DNA of 64,000 bases from positions 1 to 64,000 of the forward strand of contig JAICLL010000003.1 in assembly GCA_025927475.1 (NCBI GenBank), read 5' to 3'. Origin of the DNA: Pirellulales bacterium. Lineage in GTDB: Bacteria; Planctomycetota; Planctomycetia; Pirellulales; JAICIG01. Shown here piece after piece: positions 17,308-24,912 of the stretch (its first letter is position 1; each line of letters begins with the position of its first letter). The notes beneath the pieces are model-generated. The model did not search any database. It was not told the DNA's origin and was given only the letters and a program-made list of their open reading frames with translations. A program made the translations under genes and the position numbers.

Positions 17308-17976
17308 TTAAAACTGAGTAATCTCTTCGTCAGCCAGCAGGCTCTCCAACGATTGTTCCCAGGTGGCCATCGCCAACCGCCGCTTGCGTTGATCGATCTG
17401 CTCGAAGACGTCGCGCCGCAGGCAAACCCAAACCGAGTTGGGATAATACTCGTCGATCATGTCTTGCCAGACCCGCACCGGCAGGCGGTAGACGGCTTCG
17501 CGCTCCCACGAGATGGGGGCGATTTGCAGCCCGTGCTCGGGCGACTGGTAAAACACCGAACCGCTGAACAACAGGCACAGCGGCACCTCGCCCTCTTGCA
17601 GCCCGGCAAAGTAGCGGGTGGCCGCCACGTTGAAGTCATAGCCGCAGGGCACCGGCAGGTCGACCTGCGTCTCGCCGCGAAAAGCTCGCACGTTGACGCT
17701 GGCATGGGTCCAGAGCATGCTCTTGACCGTGCGGCCCCAGTCGGCCGGTTTGCCGAAGAGCTCGAACAGCCGGTCCTTTTCGCCATCGGCATAGCCGCGC
17801 CGCGTAGGTTCGATACGAATCTGGCATTGCAAGGCGACCGATTCGATCGCCGCGGCCTCGGCCGCGCCCTGTGCCGCGCCGCGGTCGGTCAATCGCAGCT
17901 TGAACAGCAAATGCGGGGCGACCGCGAAGCGATGCGGTTCGGCGCCTTCAACCTGAAAATCGAGATCTACAGACAT
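17308..17976 (-). CDS. DUF6084 protein
   Basis: 222 residues from ATG 17976, which overlaps the DUF5947 stop by ten bases. The sequence has LQCQIRIEPTRRGY, LFELFGKPADWG, VDLPVPCGYDFNVAATRYF and EGEVPLCLLFSGSVF, the pattern I recall for DUF6084, a family found almost only beside group 1h hydrogenase genes. It has one conserved-looking Cys in the VPCGYD motif and no membrane helix. Role unknown; probably assembly or a stable subunit of the complex. Confidence in the family name rests on memory of the motif set. Confidence 0.75.
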   Translation of the reverse strand: MSVDLDFQVEGAEPHRFAVAPHLLFKLRLTDRGAAQGAAEAAAIESVALQCQIRIEPTRRGYADGEKDRLFELFGKPADWGRTVKSMLWTHASVNVRAFRGETQVDLPVPCGYDFNVAATRYFAGLQEGEVPLCLLFSGSVFYQSPEHGLQIAPISWEREAVYRLPVRVWQDMIDEYYPNSVWVCLRRDVFEQIDQRKRRLAMATWEQSLESLLADEEITQF

Positions 17977-18638
17977 CGTGCGGTCAGTTCTTGAAAGAAG
18001 CGGTCGATCTCGCCCCAGACGCGCGTTCCGCCCGACAGTCCGCGCCAATGCCCGCGGATGACTCCCACCAGCTTAAAGCACTCGTCGATCGGCGCCAGAT
18101 ACCAATCGTTCGCGCCGTTGATGCGATTGACCAACAGGGCCTCGACGTCAGGCTCGATGGCGGGCAATTCAGGATTGGCGGCGATCAGTTCTTGCCACAC
18201 TTCGTCGCTGGGAGCGGCTTCGACCGCGCCGGCCGGGCTGGGATAAAGGGCGGTCAGCCGCTTGTTCTGGGTGCTGGTGAAAAGAAAAGCCAGATCGATC
18301 GGCAGGTTCAAGCGCGCCCATTGCGCATCGTCGCAGCGAAAACCCTCCAGCCGGCAGACGCGGCGGGGAATGCGGCGGAATTTGAGGTTCCGACTATCGA
18401 ACAGCACGCCGCAGGCGTGACAAGCGCAGAGGACCTGCCGCGCCTCCGGCTCGAAGAGATGTTCATGCTCGGGGGCAATGTCAGCGCCGCAAAGCTCGCA
18501 TCGTTCCGCGGCGGGCTGCGCTTGCCGCCAGCGGCGCAGGGTGGCAAGGGCGGCGGGCAGCGCGTCGACGCCGGCCGACGCCGCAGCCGGTAGCACGTCG
18601 GTGGCTGGGGCAGAGCTTAAGATGCGCAAATTGCTCAT
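17967..18638 (-). CDS. DUF5947 protein, Cys-rich N-terminal half
   Basis: 223 residues from ATG 18638; a Met four codons earlier (18650) is also possible and neither has a clear ribosome site. Counted from the 18650 Met, Cys residues are at about 51 and 54 (CELCG) and 75, 77 and 80 (CACHACG), a likely metal or Fe-S site. The C-terminal half ends with DWYLAPIDECFKLVG and WGEIDRFF. These match my memory of DUF5947, which accompanies group 1h hydrogenases. It could carry electrons or scaffold cluster assembly; this is inference. About 165 bases separate it from the 72-aa gene. Confidence 0.75.
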   Translation of the reverse strand: MSNLRILSSAPATDVLPAAASAGVDALPAALATLRRWRQAQPAAERCELCGADIAPEHEHLFEPEARQVLCACHACGVLFDSRNLKFRRIPRRVCRLEGFRCDDAQWARLNLPIDLAFLFTSTQNKRLTALYPSPAGAVEAAPSDEVWQELIAANPELPAIEPDVEALLVNRINGANDWYLAPIDECFKLVGVIRGHWRGLSGGTRVWGEIDRFFQELTARCL

Positions 18639-18803
18639 TCCGTACGGCATGTTGTATGTTCTGTTTTTGTTCCGCTCCGACTGGCTTGCCCCAGTCGAGC
18701 GATGGCTGACTAGCTAGCTTCGCCCGCCCGAAGCGCCCCCTCCGTTTCCGCGTTGCATCCGTCGCCGGAGGCGGCGGAGCGGTACGATTCTGGCACAGAA
18801 ATC

Positions 18804-19022
18804 TTACTGCGGTGGAATGTTGGGCATGATCGGCAGGATCGGGCCGCGGGCCTGCGGATTCACGGACGTCGAATCGCGCGCGCTTCGGTAACCACGGCCT
18901 AAGTGCGGGCCGCGGCCGTTCTCGCGCCGCTTGCGGACCAGCTCTTCGGCCTTTGGCACTCCGGGAATGTGGTGCGGTTGGGGCGGATCGTGATGGAACA
19001 AGCTAAAGAACGTCCCTAACAT
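18804..19022 (-). CDS. 72-aa Pro/Arg-rich small protein
   Basis: ATG 19022 is preceded by GGAGG at seven bases (complement at 19030–19034), the best ribosome site in the operon, which is the main support for a real gene. The protein begins with a short hydrophobic stretch (MLGTFFSLF), then HHDPPQPHHIPGVP, then a basic helix and a Pro-rich end. The His/Pro block could bind metal. It lies between the NifU-like gene and DUF5947. No family is recognised. Confidence 0.55.
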   Translation of the reverse strand: MLGTFFSLFHHDPPQPHHIPGVPKAEELVRKRRENGRGPHLGRGYRSARDSTSVNPQARGPILPIMPNIPPQ

Positions 19023-19029
19023 TTCAAAA

Positions 19030-19034
19030 CCTCC
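19030..19034 (-). promoter_or_regulatory. ribosome binding site of the 72-aa gene
   Basis: GGAGG on the minus strand, seven bases before ATG 19022. It decides the start of this short gene, whose frame is open further upstream into the NifU-like gene. Confidence 0.65.
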
Positions 19035-19065
19035 GTTTTCAATGACTCGATCTTTCGCTGTAACT

Positions 19066-19641
19066 CTAACCGGGCGCCGCGCTGCCGGCGAGCACCGCCA
19101 GCGGCACAAATCCGGCTGAAGCCGCGGCCGGCGCCGACTCGACCGCGCCTTCGACCACGAGCGCCGCCACGTCGGGCGCCGCCGCATACACGGCCTGCTC
19201 GATGGTTTGCCGCAAGGTCTGCTGCGACGAGGGACAGCCGTGGCAATTGCCCGTCAGCCGCAACCGCACCTCGCCCTGCTCGTTGCAACCGAGCAGTTCG
19301 ACGCTGCCGCCGTGGGTGGCCAACAGCGGCCGCACTTGCGCCAGCGCCGCTTGGACGCGAGGTTCAAGGCCTTCGGGGTGCAAGTCATAAAGCAGGAGCA
19401 TGTCTCGTACCAAGGGATCGTCGGCCAGGTCGGCCCAAAGCCGCCGCCCCGCCGAAGCCGATTTCGTCACGCGCTCGATGATGCGCGTCAGCCCAGCGGC
19501 ATGAAAATCGAGCAGAGTTTGCACAATTTCCCGCGCTTGCGCCCGCTGATTGGCGTCGGACGACGAGTCGATTTCTTGCAGAAGCGTTTCGAGCCGCCGC
19601 ATGCGGTCGTCGAGCGAGGGAGCGGTGTTGAGTTCAGGCAT
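19066..19641 (-). CDS. NifU C-terminal-domain protein
   Basis: 191 residues. A helical N-terminal half (1–100) precedes a NifU-like domain with the scaffold motif GNCHGCPSSQQTLRQTIEQA at about 130–150, where the two Cys of C-x-x-C can hold a transient Fe-S cluster. The family usually donates clusters to apo-proteins. Immediately downstream of the large subunit, it most likely helps build the Fe-S clusters of the small subunit. The Ala-rich last 25 residues look like a flexible tail. Confidence 0.85.
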   Translation of the reverse strand: MPELNTAPSLDDRMRRLETLLQEIDSSSDANQRAQAREIVQTLLDFHAAGLTRIIERVTKSASAGRRLWADLADDPLVRDMLLLYDLHPEGLEPRVQAALAQVRPLLATHGGSVELLGCNEQGEVRLRLTGNCHGCPSSQQTLRQTIEQAVYAAAPDVAALVVEGAVESAPAAASAGFVPLAVLAGSAAPG

Positions 19642-19724
19642 TACGTAGTCCTCGGATGTGCCCCAGCAAGGGCAACAGAGCTTAATCGGCGGTTCTTCGT
19701 CCTGTTTTGTTCTGCAAAATGTAT

Positions 19725-19787
19725 CGTAGGATGGCCTTCGAGGCCGTCTGCCCCGGATCGTTGACGGCCTGGGACGGCCATCCTACG
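19725..19787. repeat. inverted repeat P6 between large-subunit and NifU genes
   Basis: CGTAGGATGGCC (19725–19736) is the exact reverse complement of 19776–19787, with a further imperfect inner pair (GAGGCCGTC / GACGGCCT). A hairpin here could protect or attenuate the hydrogenase mRNA between the structural and accessory genes. Confidence 0.75.
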
Positions 19788-19805
19788 ACTGCGCTTGGCT
19801 ATCTA

Positions 19806-21593
19806 CTATGACTGCATGCCAAACATCGGGCTGTGACGGGTTTCGAGCGTTTTGCCGCCGCCCAGATACATGTGTACCCCGCAAGGCAAGCATGGATCGA
19901 AGCTCCGCACCGCCCGCATGATGTCGATGCCCTTGAAATTGTCGGGCCCGTTCTCTTCGAAGATGGGTGTATTCTGCACGGCATCTTCATACGGCCCCGG
20001 CGTGCCGTAGCTGTCGCGCGGGCTGGCGTTCCAGGGCGTCGGCGGATAGGGATGATAGTTGGCAATCACGCCATTGCGGATCACCACGTGATGCGAGAGC
20101 ACCCCGCGCACCGCCTCGTGAAAGCCGCAGCCAATCGCTTCTTTCGGCACTTTGAAGTCAGACCACGTCCGCGTGTTGCCCGAGTACACCGCGTCCATCG
20201 CCTTGTCCAGAAAATACAAGGCCGCCGCCGCCGCGTAGGCCTGAAAGTAGGTCCGCGCCCGATCGCGCTCGATGGCGTTGCTCCATTGGGGCACTTTCCA
20301 CTCGAACTGCATTTCGGGCATGGTGGCGGTCTTGGGCAGATGGATCAGCACGCTGTTGCCGGTGGCCTTGATGTGCCCGATGTCGACCAGGCCGCTCAGC
20401 GCGGTCGACCAGAGCCGGGCGATCGGCCCGCCGCCGGTGTCGAGCGCCAGGTGATCGCCGGATCGCGGGTCGTACCACCGCGGCGACATCACCCAGGTGT
20501 AGTTGCCCTGGAAGTCGCGCTTTTGCGGCCGGGGAACGGTGGTTTGGTTCCAGGGATGCCGCATGTCGATCTTGTTGCCCAGTTCATCGGTTTCGACGAA
20601 CTTTTCGCCCTCCATCCAGTCGTCGTAATAAGAGCTGCCCAGCAAGATGCGCATGCCGAGGTTGATGTCCATCAGGTCGTTGGTGACCAATTCGCCGTCG
20701 ACAACGATGCCGGGGGTGACGTACATGTCGCGCCCCCAACTGCTCATCTTGCGATAGGTGTAATCGCACGTATCGGGGTTGTTGAACGCGCCCCAGCAGC
20801 CGAGCAAGATGCGCCGCTGGCCGACTTTTTCATAGCCGGGCAGCGCTTCGTACATGAAGTCGAACAAGTCGTCGTGCAGCGGCACCATCTTTTTGATGAA
20901 CTCGACGTATCGCATCAACCGCACGAGGTAATCGGTGAAGTTCTGGATGCTGGGCACGGTGCCGACGCCGCCGGGGTACAGCGTCGAGGGATGCACGTGC
21001 CGGCCCTCCATCAAGCAGAACATTTCGCGCGTCAGCCGGCTCATGCGCAGCGCTTCCAGATAGAGGGTGCCGGTGAAGGGATTGAACGAGGTCATGATGT
21101 CGGCGATCGTTCGATAACCGTGGATCTCGGCGTGGCGGGCCTCGGTTTTCTGAGCGAGCTCCCACACGCCAGGATTCGTTTCACGGACCATCCGTTCGCA
21201 GAAATCGACCCCCACCAGGTTTTCCTGGTAAAGGCAATGGTCGAACATATACTCGGCGGCCTCGCCCAGGTTGACGATCCATTCGCCCAGCTCGGGCGGC
21301 TTCACGCCGAAAGCCATTTGCTGCGCATAGTTGGCGCAGGTGGCGTGGTTGTCGCCGCAGATGCCGCAGATGCGGCTGGTGATAAAGTGGGCGTCGCGCG
21401 GGTCTTTGCCTTGCATGAAGATGCTGAAACCGCGGAAGATCGACGACGTGCTGTAGCATTCAGCGACTTGTTTGGCCTCGAAGTCGATTTTGGTGAAGAT
21501 GCCCAGGCTTCCCACAATGCGCGTGATCGGGTCCCACGATTTTTCGACGAGTTTCCGCGTGCCCGTCTGCGGTTGCATTTCGACCGTTGCCAT
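19806..21593 (-). CDS. hhyL: group 1h [NiFe] hydrogenase large subunit
   Basis: Carries the NiFe(CN)2CO active site that splits H2. The N-terminal ligand motif is RICGICGDNHATC (C76, C79) and the C-terminal one DPCLPCGVH (C568, C571). A tail of 21 residues after His574 must be removed by the protease encoded downstream. The length of 595 and the small soluble-type partner fit group 1h. The start at 21593 has AAAGGAA about eight bases upstream. It follows the small-subunit gene after a 170-base spacer holding palindrome P8. No Tat signal or membrane anchor is present, so a cytoplasmic enzyme is expected. Group 1h members known from actinobacteria and Ralstonia have high affinity or marked oxygen tolerance; whether this one scavenges atmospheric H2 is inference. 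Confidence 0.95.
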   Translation of the reverse strand: MATVEMQPQTGTRKLVEKSWDPITRIVGSLGIFTKIDFEAKQVAECYSTSSIFRGFSIFMQGKDPRDAHFITSRICGICGDNHATCANYAQQMAFGVKPPELGEWIVNLGEAAEYMFDHCLYQENLVGVDFCERMVRETNPGVWELAQKTEARHAEIHGYRTIADIMTSFNPFTGTLYLEALRMSRLTREMFCLMEGRHVHPSTLYPGGVGTVPSIQNFTDYLVRLMRYVEFIKKMVPLHDDLFDFMYEALPGYEKVGQRRILLGCWGAFNNPDTCDYTYRKMSSWGRDMYVTPGIVVDGELVTNDLMDINLGMRILLGSSYYDDWMEGEKFVETDELGNKIDMRHPWNQTTVPRPQKRDFQGNYTWVMSPRWYDPRSGDHLALDTGGGPIARLWSTALSGLVDIGHIKATGNSVLIHLPKTATMPEMQFEWKVPQWSNAIERDRARTYFQAYAAAAALYFLDKAMDAVYSGNTRTWSDFKVPKEAIGCGFHEAVRGVLSHHVVIRNGVIANYHPYPPTPWNASPRDSYGTPGPYEDAVQNTPIFEENGPDNFKGIDIMRAVRSFDPCLPCGVHMYLGGGKTLETRHSPMFGMQS

Positions 21594-21653
21594 GAGGGGT
21601 TCCTTTCGTCTGGGGTTCGACCTCTCGAATGCCTCGTTGCCTTTACCCGGTGG

Positions 21654-21728
21654 CCGGTGGCGGAGCCTAGGCGACGCCCCGGTTGGCTATTTGCCGGGGC
21701 ATCGCCAAGGCTCTGCCCCAGCCACCGG
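21654..21728. repeat. palindrome P8 between hydrogenase subunit genes
   Basis: Left arm CCGGTGGCGGAGCCTAGGCG and right arm CGCCAAGGCTCTGCCCCAGC form a long imperfect inverted repeat with a short spacer (about 21683–21692). A half copy is present at 44867–44899. Located in the 170-base gap between small- and large-subunit genes. Confidence 0.75.
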
Positions 21729-21764
21729 TTTGCCGTCTTCCGCTCCGGCGACTGGCGACCTGCC

Positions 21765-22919
21765 TTACCGCTGCGTGCCGGCCATCGGCCGCGAGCCGCC
21801 GTCGGGCGGTCCGTACGTCGTCGGGTGATAGCCGCTGGTCAACCGGTTGCCCCGATGATGCCACTTCGGCTCGCGATTCATCGTTTTGTTGGTGAAATGC
21901 CGCAGCCAACGAATCATGTTTCCATAGGGCTTGACCAGGCTGGTCGAGACCGACCCGCCCGGCGGCTCGTCCATAAACGGCATGAACTTGTCGGGAAACC
22001 CCGGCATGGTGCAGCCAATGCAGATGCCGCCCACGTTCGGACAGCCGCCGATGCCCGCCATCCAACCGCGCTTGGTCACATTGCAGTTCACCACCGGTCC
22101 CCAGCAACCCAGCTTGACCAAGCATTTGGGCGAGCCGTATTCATGCGCGAAATCGGCTTGTTCGTAGTACGCGCCGCGGTCGCAGCCTTCGTGTACCGTC
22201 TTGCCGAACAACCACGTGGGCCGCAACTGCAGGTCGAGAGGAATCACCGTCGCCTTGCCCGCCGCCATGTAGAGCAGATAAAGCAGCGTCTCGGTCATGT
22301 TGTCGGGCTGGACCGGACAACCGGGCACATTGACGATCGGATATCCGCCCTTGGAGAGAAACGTGCGGCCCAGGTAATCGGCCAGGCCCATGGCGCCGGT
22401 GGGATTGCCCTGCATGGCATGGATGCCGCCATAGGCGGCGCACGTGCCGCACGCCACTACGGCCAGGGCCTTGGGCGCCAACCGATCGATCCATTCGCAG
22501 GTGGTGATGGGTTGCCCGGTCTCGTGGTTCGTGCCTTGGGCGGCGAAGTAGCCCTCCGTCTTGATGTTTTCGTTGGGGATCGAGCCTTCGACCACCAGCA
22601 CAAACGGATCGAGCTCGCCCCGCTCGGCCATGTACCAATAGGTCATCAACTCCTCGCCGACTTCATAGCAAAGCACGGGGTTGTGCAGATGCACTTTGGG
22701 CAGGCCGGGAATGGCGCCCATCACGAGCTCTTCGATGCTGGGCTGCATGGCGGCCGTGATCGAGACCGAGTCGCCATCGCAACTCAGCCCGCCGGTGATC
22801 CAAATGATGTGAATGTCGCTCGGAGGCGGCCCTTTGTGCTTTTGGGGCGTGAGCGGATGTTGGGGGTCGATCTTATCGACAACCTGTTTCGCCGCTCCCA
22901 CAGCTTTGGAGAAGTTCAT
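21765..22919 (-). CDS. hhyS: group 1h [NiFe] hydrogenase small subunit
   Basis: Holds three Fe-S clusters that carry electrons from the NiFe site. The proximal-cluster motif is C47-D-G-D50 in GGLSCDGDSVS: Asp stands where standard enzymes have the second Cys, as reported for the Ralstonia eutropha actinobacterial-type hydrogenase. Further ligands are visible in VACGTCAAYGG, VNVPGCPVQP, HEGCDRG with KCLVKLGCWG (distal), and GGCPNVGGICIGC (medial). There is no twin-arginine leader and no C-terminal helix. 384 residues. GGAG lies about ten bases before ATG 22919. The last 60 residues are polar and Gly/Arg-rich, probably flexible. Confidence 0.95.
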   Translation of the reverse strand: MNFSKAVGAAKQVVDKIDPQHPLTPQKHKGPPPSDIHIIWITGGLSCDGDSVSITAAMQPSIEELVMGAIPGLPKVHLHNPVLCYEVGEELMTYWYMAERGELDPFVLVVEGSIPNENIKTEGYFAAQGTNHETGQPITTCEWIDRLAPKALAVVACGTCAAYGGIHAMQGNPTGAMGLADYLGRTFLSKGGYPIVNVPGCPVQPDNMTETLLYLLYMAAGKATVIPLDLQLRPTWLFGKTVHEGCDRGAYYEQADFAHEYGSPKCLVKLGCWGPVVNCNVTKRGWMAGIGGCPNVGGICIGCTMPGFPDKFMPFMDEPPGGSVSTSLVKPYGNMIRWLRHFTNKTMNREPKWHHRGNRLTSGYHPTTYGPPDGGSRPMAGTQR

Positions 22920-22975
22920 GGGTCGCTCCGGAGAAAGGATTTCGGGATTCAGGCTTCGGGGTTCAGCGAAAGGGG

Positions 22976-23082
22976 TCGGAGGTCGGAGGCCAGAGGTCGG
23001 GGCTCTTGCGCCGCTGTTTTGAGTGCGGCGTGAACCACGCTGGCGCGTCCCTGAATCCCGAACCCTGAATCCCGAATCCTGA
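22976..23082. repeat. dispersed repeat P4, copy 1
   Basis: Core CCGCTGTTTTGAGTGCGGCG then GAACCACGC and GCGCGTCCCTGA, framed by GAGGTCGG- and CCCGAA-type low-complexity stretches. It lies between the hydrogenase small subunit and the DUF892 gene. Two more copies follow at 23693–23790 and 23995–24106. Confidence 0.85.
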
Positions 23083-23083
23083 G

Positions 23084-23632
23084 TTACTCTTTGGCAATCT
23101 CGGCGGCGGCGGGATTGGCCGAACTCTCGGCAATCTCGGTCAGCAGCCGATCGGTCTCGACTTCGTTTTGCAGCGTCTCTTGCAAAAGCTGGGCAATATC
23201 ATCGCGCCCCAGGCGTCGCGCAAAGGTGCGGGCGCAGCCGTAACCGGCGATTTCATAGTGCTCGACGCGCTGGGCGGCGGCGATCAGCGCGGCGTCTTTC
23301 ACGTCGGGGTCGCCCAGCGTGGTGGCAATTTCGTTCCCCTCGGAAATCAGGCCGGCCATCGCCTCGCATTTTTCGCCGCCCGGCTTGGCGCCCAGGCCCT
23401 GAAGTGCTTTCTCCAGCCGTTGTTTGTGCTGCATCGTATCTTGCAGGTGCGCCTCGAACGCCGTTTTCAATCGCGAACTCGAAGCGGCCTGGGCCATCTT
23501 GGGCAGCGCCTTGATTAATTGCTCTTCGGCGCTATACAGGTCTTCGAGTTGTTGAACCAGCAAGTCGTTCAGATTGCCAAGCGTCAGCGTCTTGCCCAGC
23601 ATTTTTCCAAACCAGGATGATGCGGCAGCCAT
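23084..23632 (-). CDS. DUF892 (YciE/YciF) ferritin-like protein
   Basis: 182 residues forming a predicted four-helix bundle. The family start NLNDLLVQQLEDLYSAEEQL is present. Glu/His residues that could bind a di-iron site occur at EDLYSAEEQ, AHLQDTMQHKQRLE, QRVEHYEIAGYG and ETLQNEVETDRLL. YciE-type proteins are linked to stress tolerance in other bacteria. A role here in iron storage or protection of an oxygen-exposed hydrogenase is plausible but unproven. The gene is bracketed by P4 repeats on both sides, so it could have been inserted as a unit between hypB and the small subunit. No convincing ribosome site precedes ATG 23632; ATG 23602 (residue 11) is an alternative. Confidence 0.85.
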   Translation of the reverse strand: MAAASSWFGKMLGKTLTLGNLNDLLVQQLEDLYSAEEQLIKALPKMAQAASSSRLKTAFEAHLQDTMQHKQRLEKALQGLGAKPGGEKCEAMAGLISEGNEIATTLGDPDVKDAALIAAAQRVEHYEIAGYGCARTFARRLGRDDIAQLLQETLQNEVETDRLLTEIAESSANPAAAEIAKE

Positions 23633-23692
23633 GTTTAGGGTCCAGGGGCTAGGGAATAGGAGATAGGGGACAGGGGACAGGGGACAGGGAAG

Positions 23693-23790
23693 ATGTCGGA
23701 GGCCAGAGGTCGGAGGTCAGGGTTCTCTCGCCGCCGTTTCGAGCGGGCGAACCACGCTTGCGCGTCCCTGACCTCTGGCCTCCGGCCTCC
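23693..23790. repeat. dispersed repeat P4, copy 2
   Basis: Contains CGCCGCCGTTTCGAGCGGGC then GAACCACGCTTGCGCGTCCC, with GGAGGTCAGGG-like flanks. It lies in the 386-base gap between DUF892 and hypB together with copy 3. Confidence 0.85.
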
Positions 23791-23994
23791 TACTCCTTTC
23801 TTTAGCGCGTGGCCAGCGGCGACAGCGGGGTACATAACCAATCAACCTCCCAGTCGATGCGTCCTCGTATCCTCCGGTCTTCCCAGCCGCGGCGGCCGCG
23901 CGTTCTCTCGCCGCGCTCGCCGTCGCCGCCGGCCTCACGCTAATCAGGGGTCGGGATTCAGGATTCGGGATTCAGGGAAGGGTCCGGAGGCCAG
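23791..23994. other. intergenic spacer between repeat copies
   Basis: The sequence is repeat-like (GGGATTCAGG and CGCCGC runs). No open frame or regulatory motif is recognised. Confidence 0.4.
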
Positions 23995-24106
23995 GGGCCG
24001 GAGGTCAGGGGCCGGAGGTCAGGGTTCGCTCGCCGCCGTTTCGAGTGCGGCGCGAACCACGCTTGCGCGTCCCTGACCCCCGACCTCTGAATCCCGATCC
24101 CTTCTT
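23995..24106. repeat. dispersed repeat P4, copy 3, overlapping the end of hypB
   Basis: Contains CGCCGCCGTTTCGAGTGCGG then CGCGAACCACGCTTGCGCGT. The hypB stop codon (24019–24021) lies inside this copy, so about the last 30 residues of HypB are encoded by the repeat. Confidence 0.85.
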
Positions 24107-24912
24107 GACCTTGAACCCTGTAAAGCACGTTTCTCCTTAAGTCGCGTTGTCAGGTAATCGATCCATTCTTCCAAGCCCTCGCCGGTCTTGGCCGAAAGCT
24201 GAAACACCGGCACGCCGGGACGAACGCGCTCGATGTTCCGCAAAAGCAGGGCCACATCGAACTCGATCGCCGCGACCAGGTCGAGCTTGCTCACCACTAC
24301 CGCGTCAGCCGAGTTGATCAGCGTGGGATATTTCAACGGTTTGTCTTCGCCTTCGGTGGCCGCGCAAAGCAGCACGCGCAGGTCTTCGCCCAGGTCCCAA
24401 CTGGTCGGGCAGACCAGGTTGCCCACGTTCTCGATAAACAAAAAATCGAATTCGCTCAGGTTCCAATCGGCCAGCGCGCCGGCCACCATGTCGGCCTCAA
24501 GATGGCACATCGTGCCGGTGAGAATCTGCCGGGTCGGCGAGCCGCTGGCCGCCAGCCGCCGCGCGTCGTTGTCGGTCGCCAGATCGCCCACGATGGCCGC
24601 TGTGCGATACGCCGCCTTTCGCTCCGCGAGCATGGTCGCCTTTCGCTCCGCGAAAGTAGCGTCTTCGTCCGTCATTTGCCCCGCGACCAAGCGTTGCTTT
24701 CGCGGAGCGAAAGACGACATGGAATCGCCCGGCCCGCCGCCGTTGAGCAGGGCGAGTGTGCGCGTGAGCAGCTCGGTTTTGCCAGAGCCGGGCGCGGAGA
24801 CCACGTTGATCACCAATAAGCCGCGGTGCGCGAATTGGATGCGCAGTTGGCGCGCCAGGGCGTCGTTTTTCTTCAGAATGTTTGTGCGAAGCTCAAGTAT
24901 CCGCGGCTGCAT
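24019..24912 (-). CDS. hypB: HypB, hydrogenase nickel-incorporation GTPase
   Basis: SIMIBI-class GTPase that drives Ni delivery to the hydrogenase with HypA. P-loop VSAPGSGKTELLT (about 38–50), AIVGDLATDNDARR (about 106–119), the family signature FIENVGNLVCP and SKLDLVAAIEFD for base recognition are all present. Between P-loop and VGDL about 40 extra residues (64–102) are found: residues about 65–92 (SFAPRKQ...TFAERKAT) come from an 84-bp P1 palindrome and about 94–101 from an extra half copy. The end of the protein (GRASVVRAALETAASEP) is written in repeat P4. GGAGGT precedes ATG 24912. The start overlaps hypA by 20 bases. There is no His-rich Ni-binding N-terminus. Confidence 0.9.
   Translation of the reverse strand: MQPRILELRTNILKKNDALARQLRIQFAHRGLLVINVVSAPGSGKTELLTRTLALLNGGGPGDSMSSFAPRKQRLVAGQMTDEDATFAERKATMLAERKAAYRTAAIVGDLATDNDARRLAASGSPTRQILTGTMCHLEADMVAGALADWNLSEFDFLFIENVGNLVCPTSWDLGEDLRVLLCAATEGEDKPLKYPTLINSADAVVVSKLDLVAAIEFDVALLLRNIERVRPGVPVFQLSAKTGEGLEEWIDYLTTRLKEKRALQGSRSRRDRDSEVGGQGRASVVRAALETAASEP
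24611..24632. repeat. half copy (left arm) of palindromic element P1
   Basis: GCCGCCTTTCGCTCCGCGAG repeats the left arm of P1 directly beside the full copy at 24635–24718. It encodes the LAERKAA segment of HypB. Confidence 0.8.
24635..24718. repeat. palindromic element P1 inside hypB
   Basis: The arms GTCGCCTTTCGCTCCGCGAA and CTTTCGCGGAGCGAAAGACG are near-perfect inverted repeats. Length is 84 bp (28 codons), so the hypB frame is kept. The internal spacer is related to that of the copy at 16837–16920. Confidence 0.9.

Noticed and set aside
21765-22919. Tat-exported periplasmic hydrogenase
   Set aside because: The small subunit has no twin-arginine leader and no C-terminal anchor, and there is no cytochrome b subunit gene.
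19833-23033. A very long open frame on the plus strand opposite the hydrogenase subunits
   Set aside because: It is an antisense shadow caused by GC-rich codon bias; its translation is Arg/His/Ala-rich without any motif, while the minus strand carries clear hydrogenase subunits.
22976-24106. P4 copies as a CRISPR array
   Set aside because: Only three copies with irregular spacing, variable sequence and a gene between them; no cas genes.
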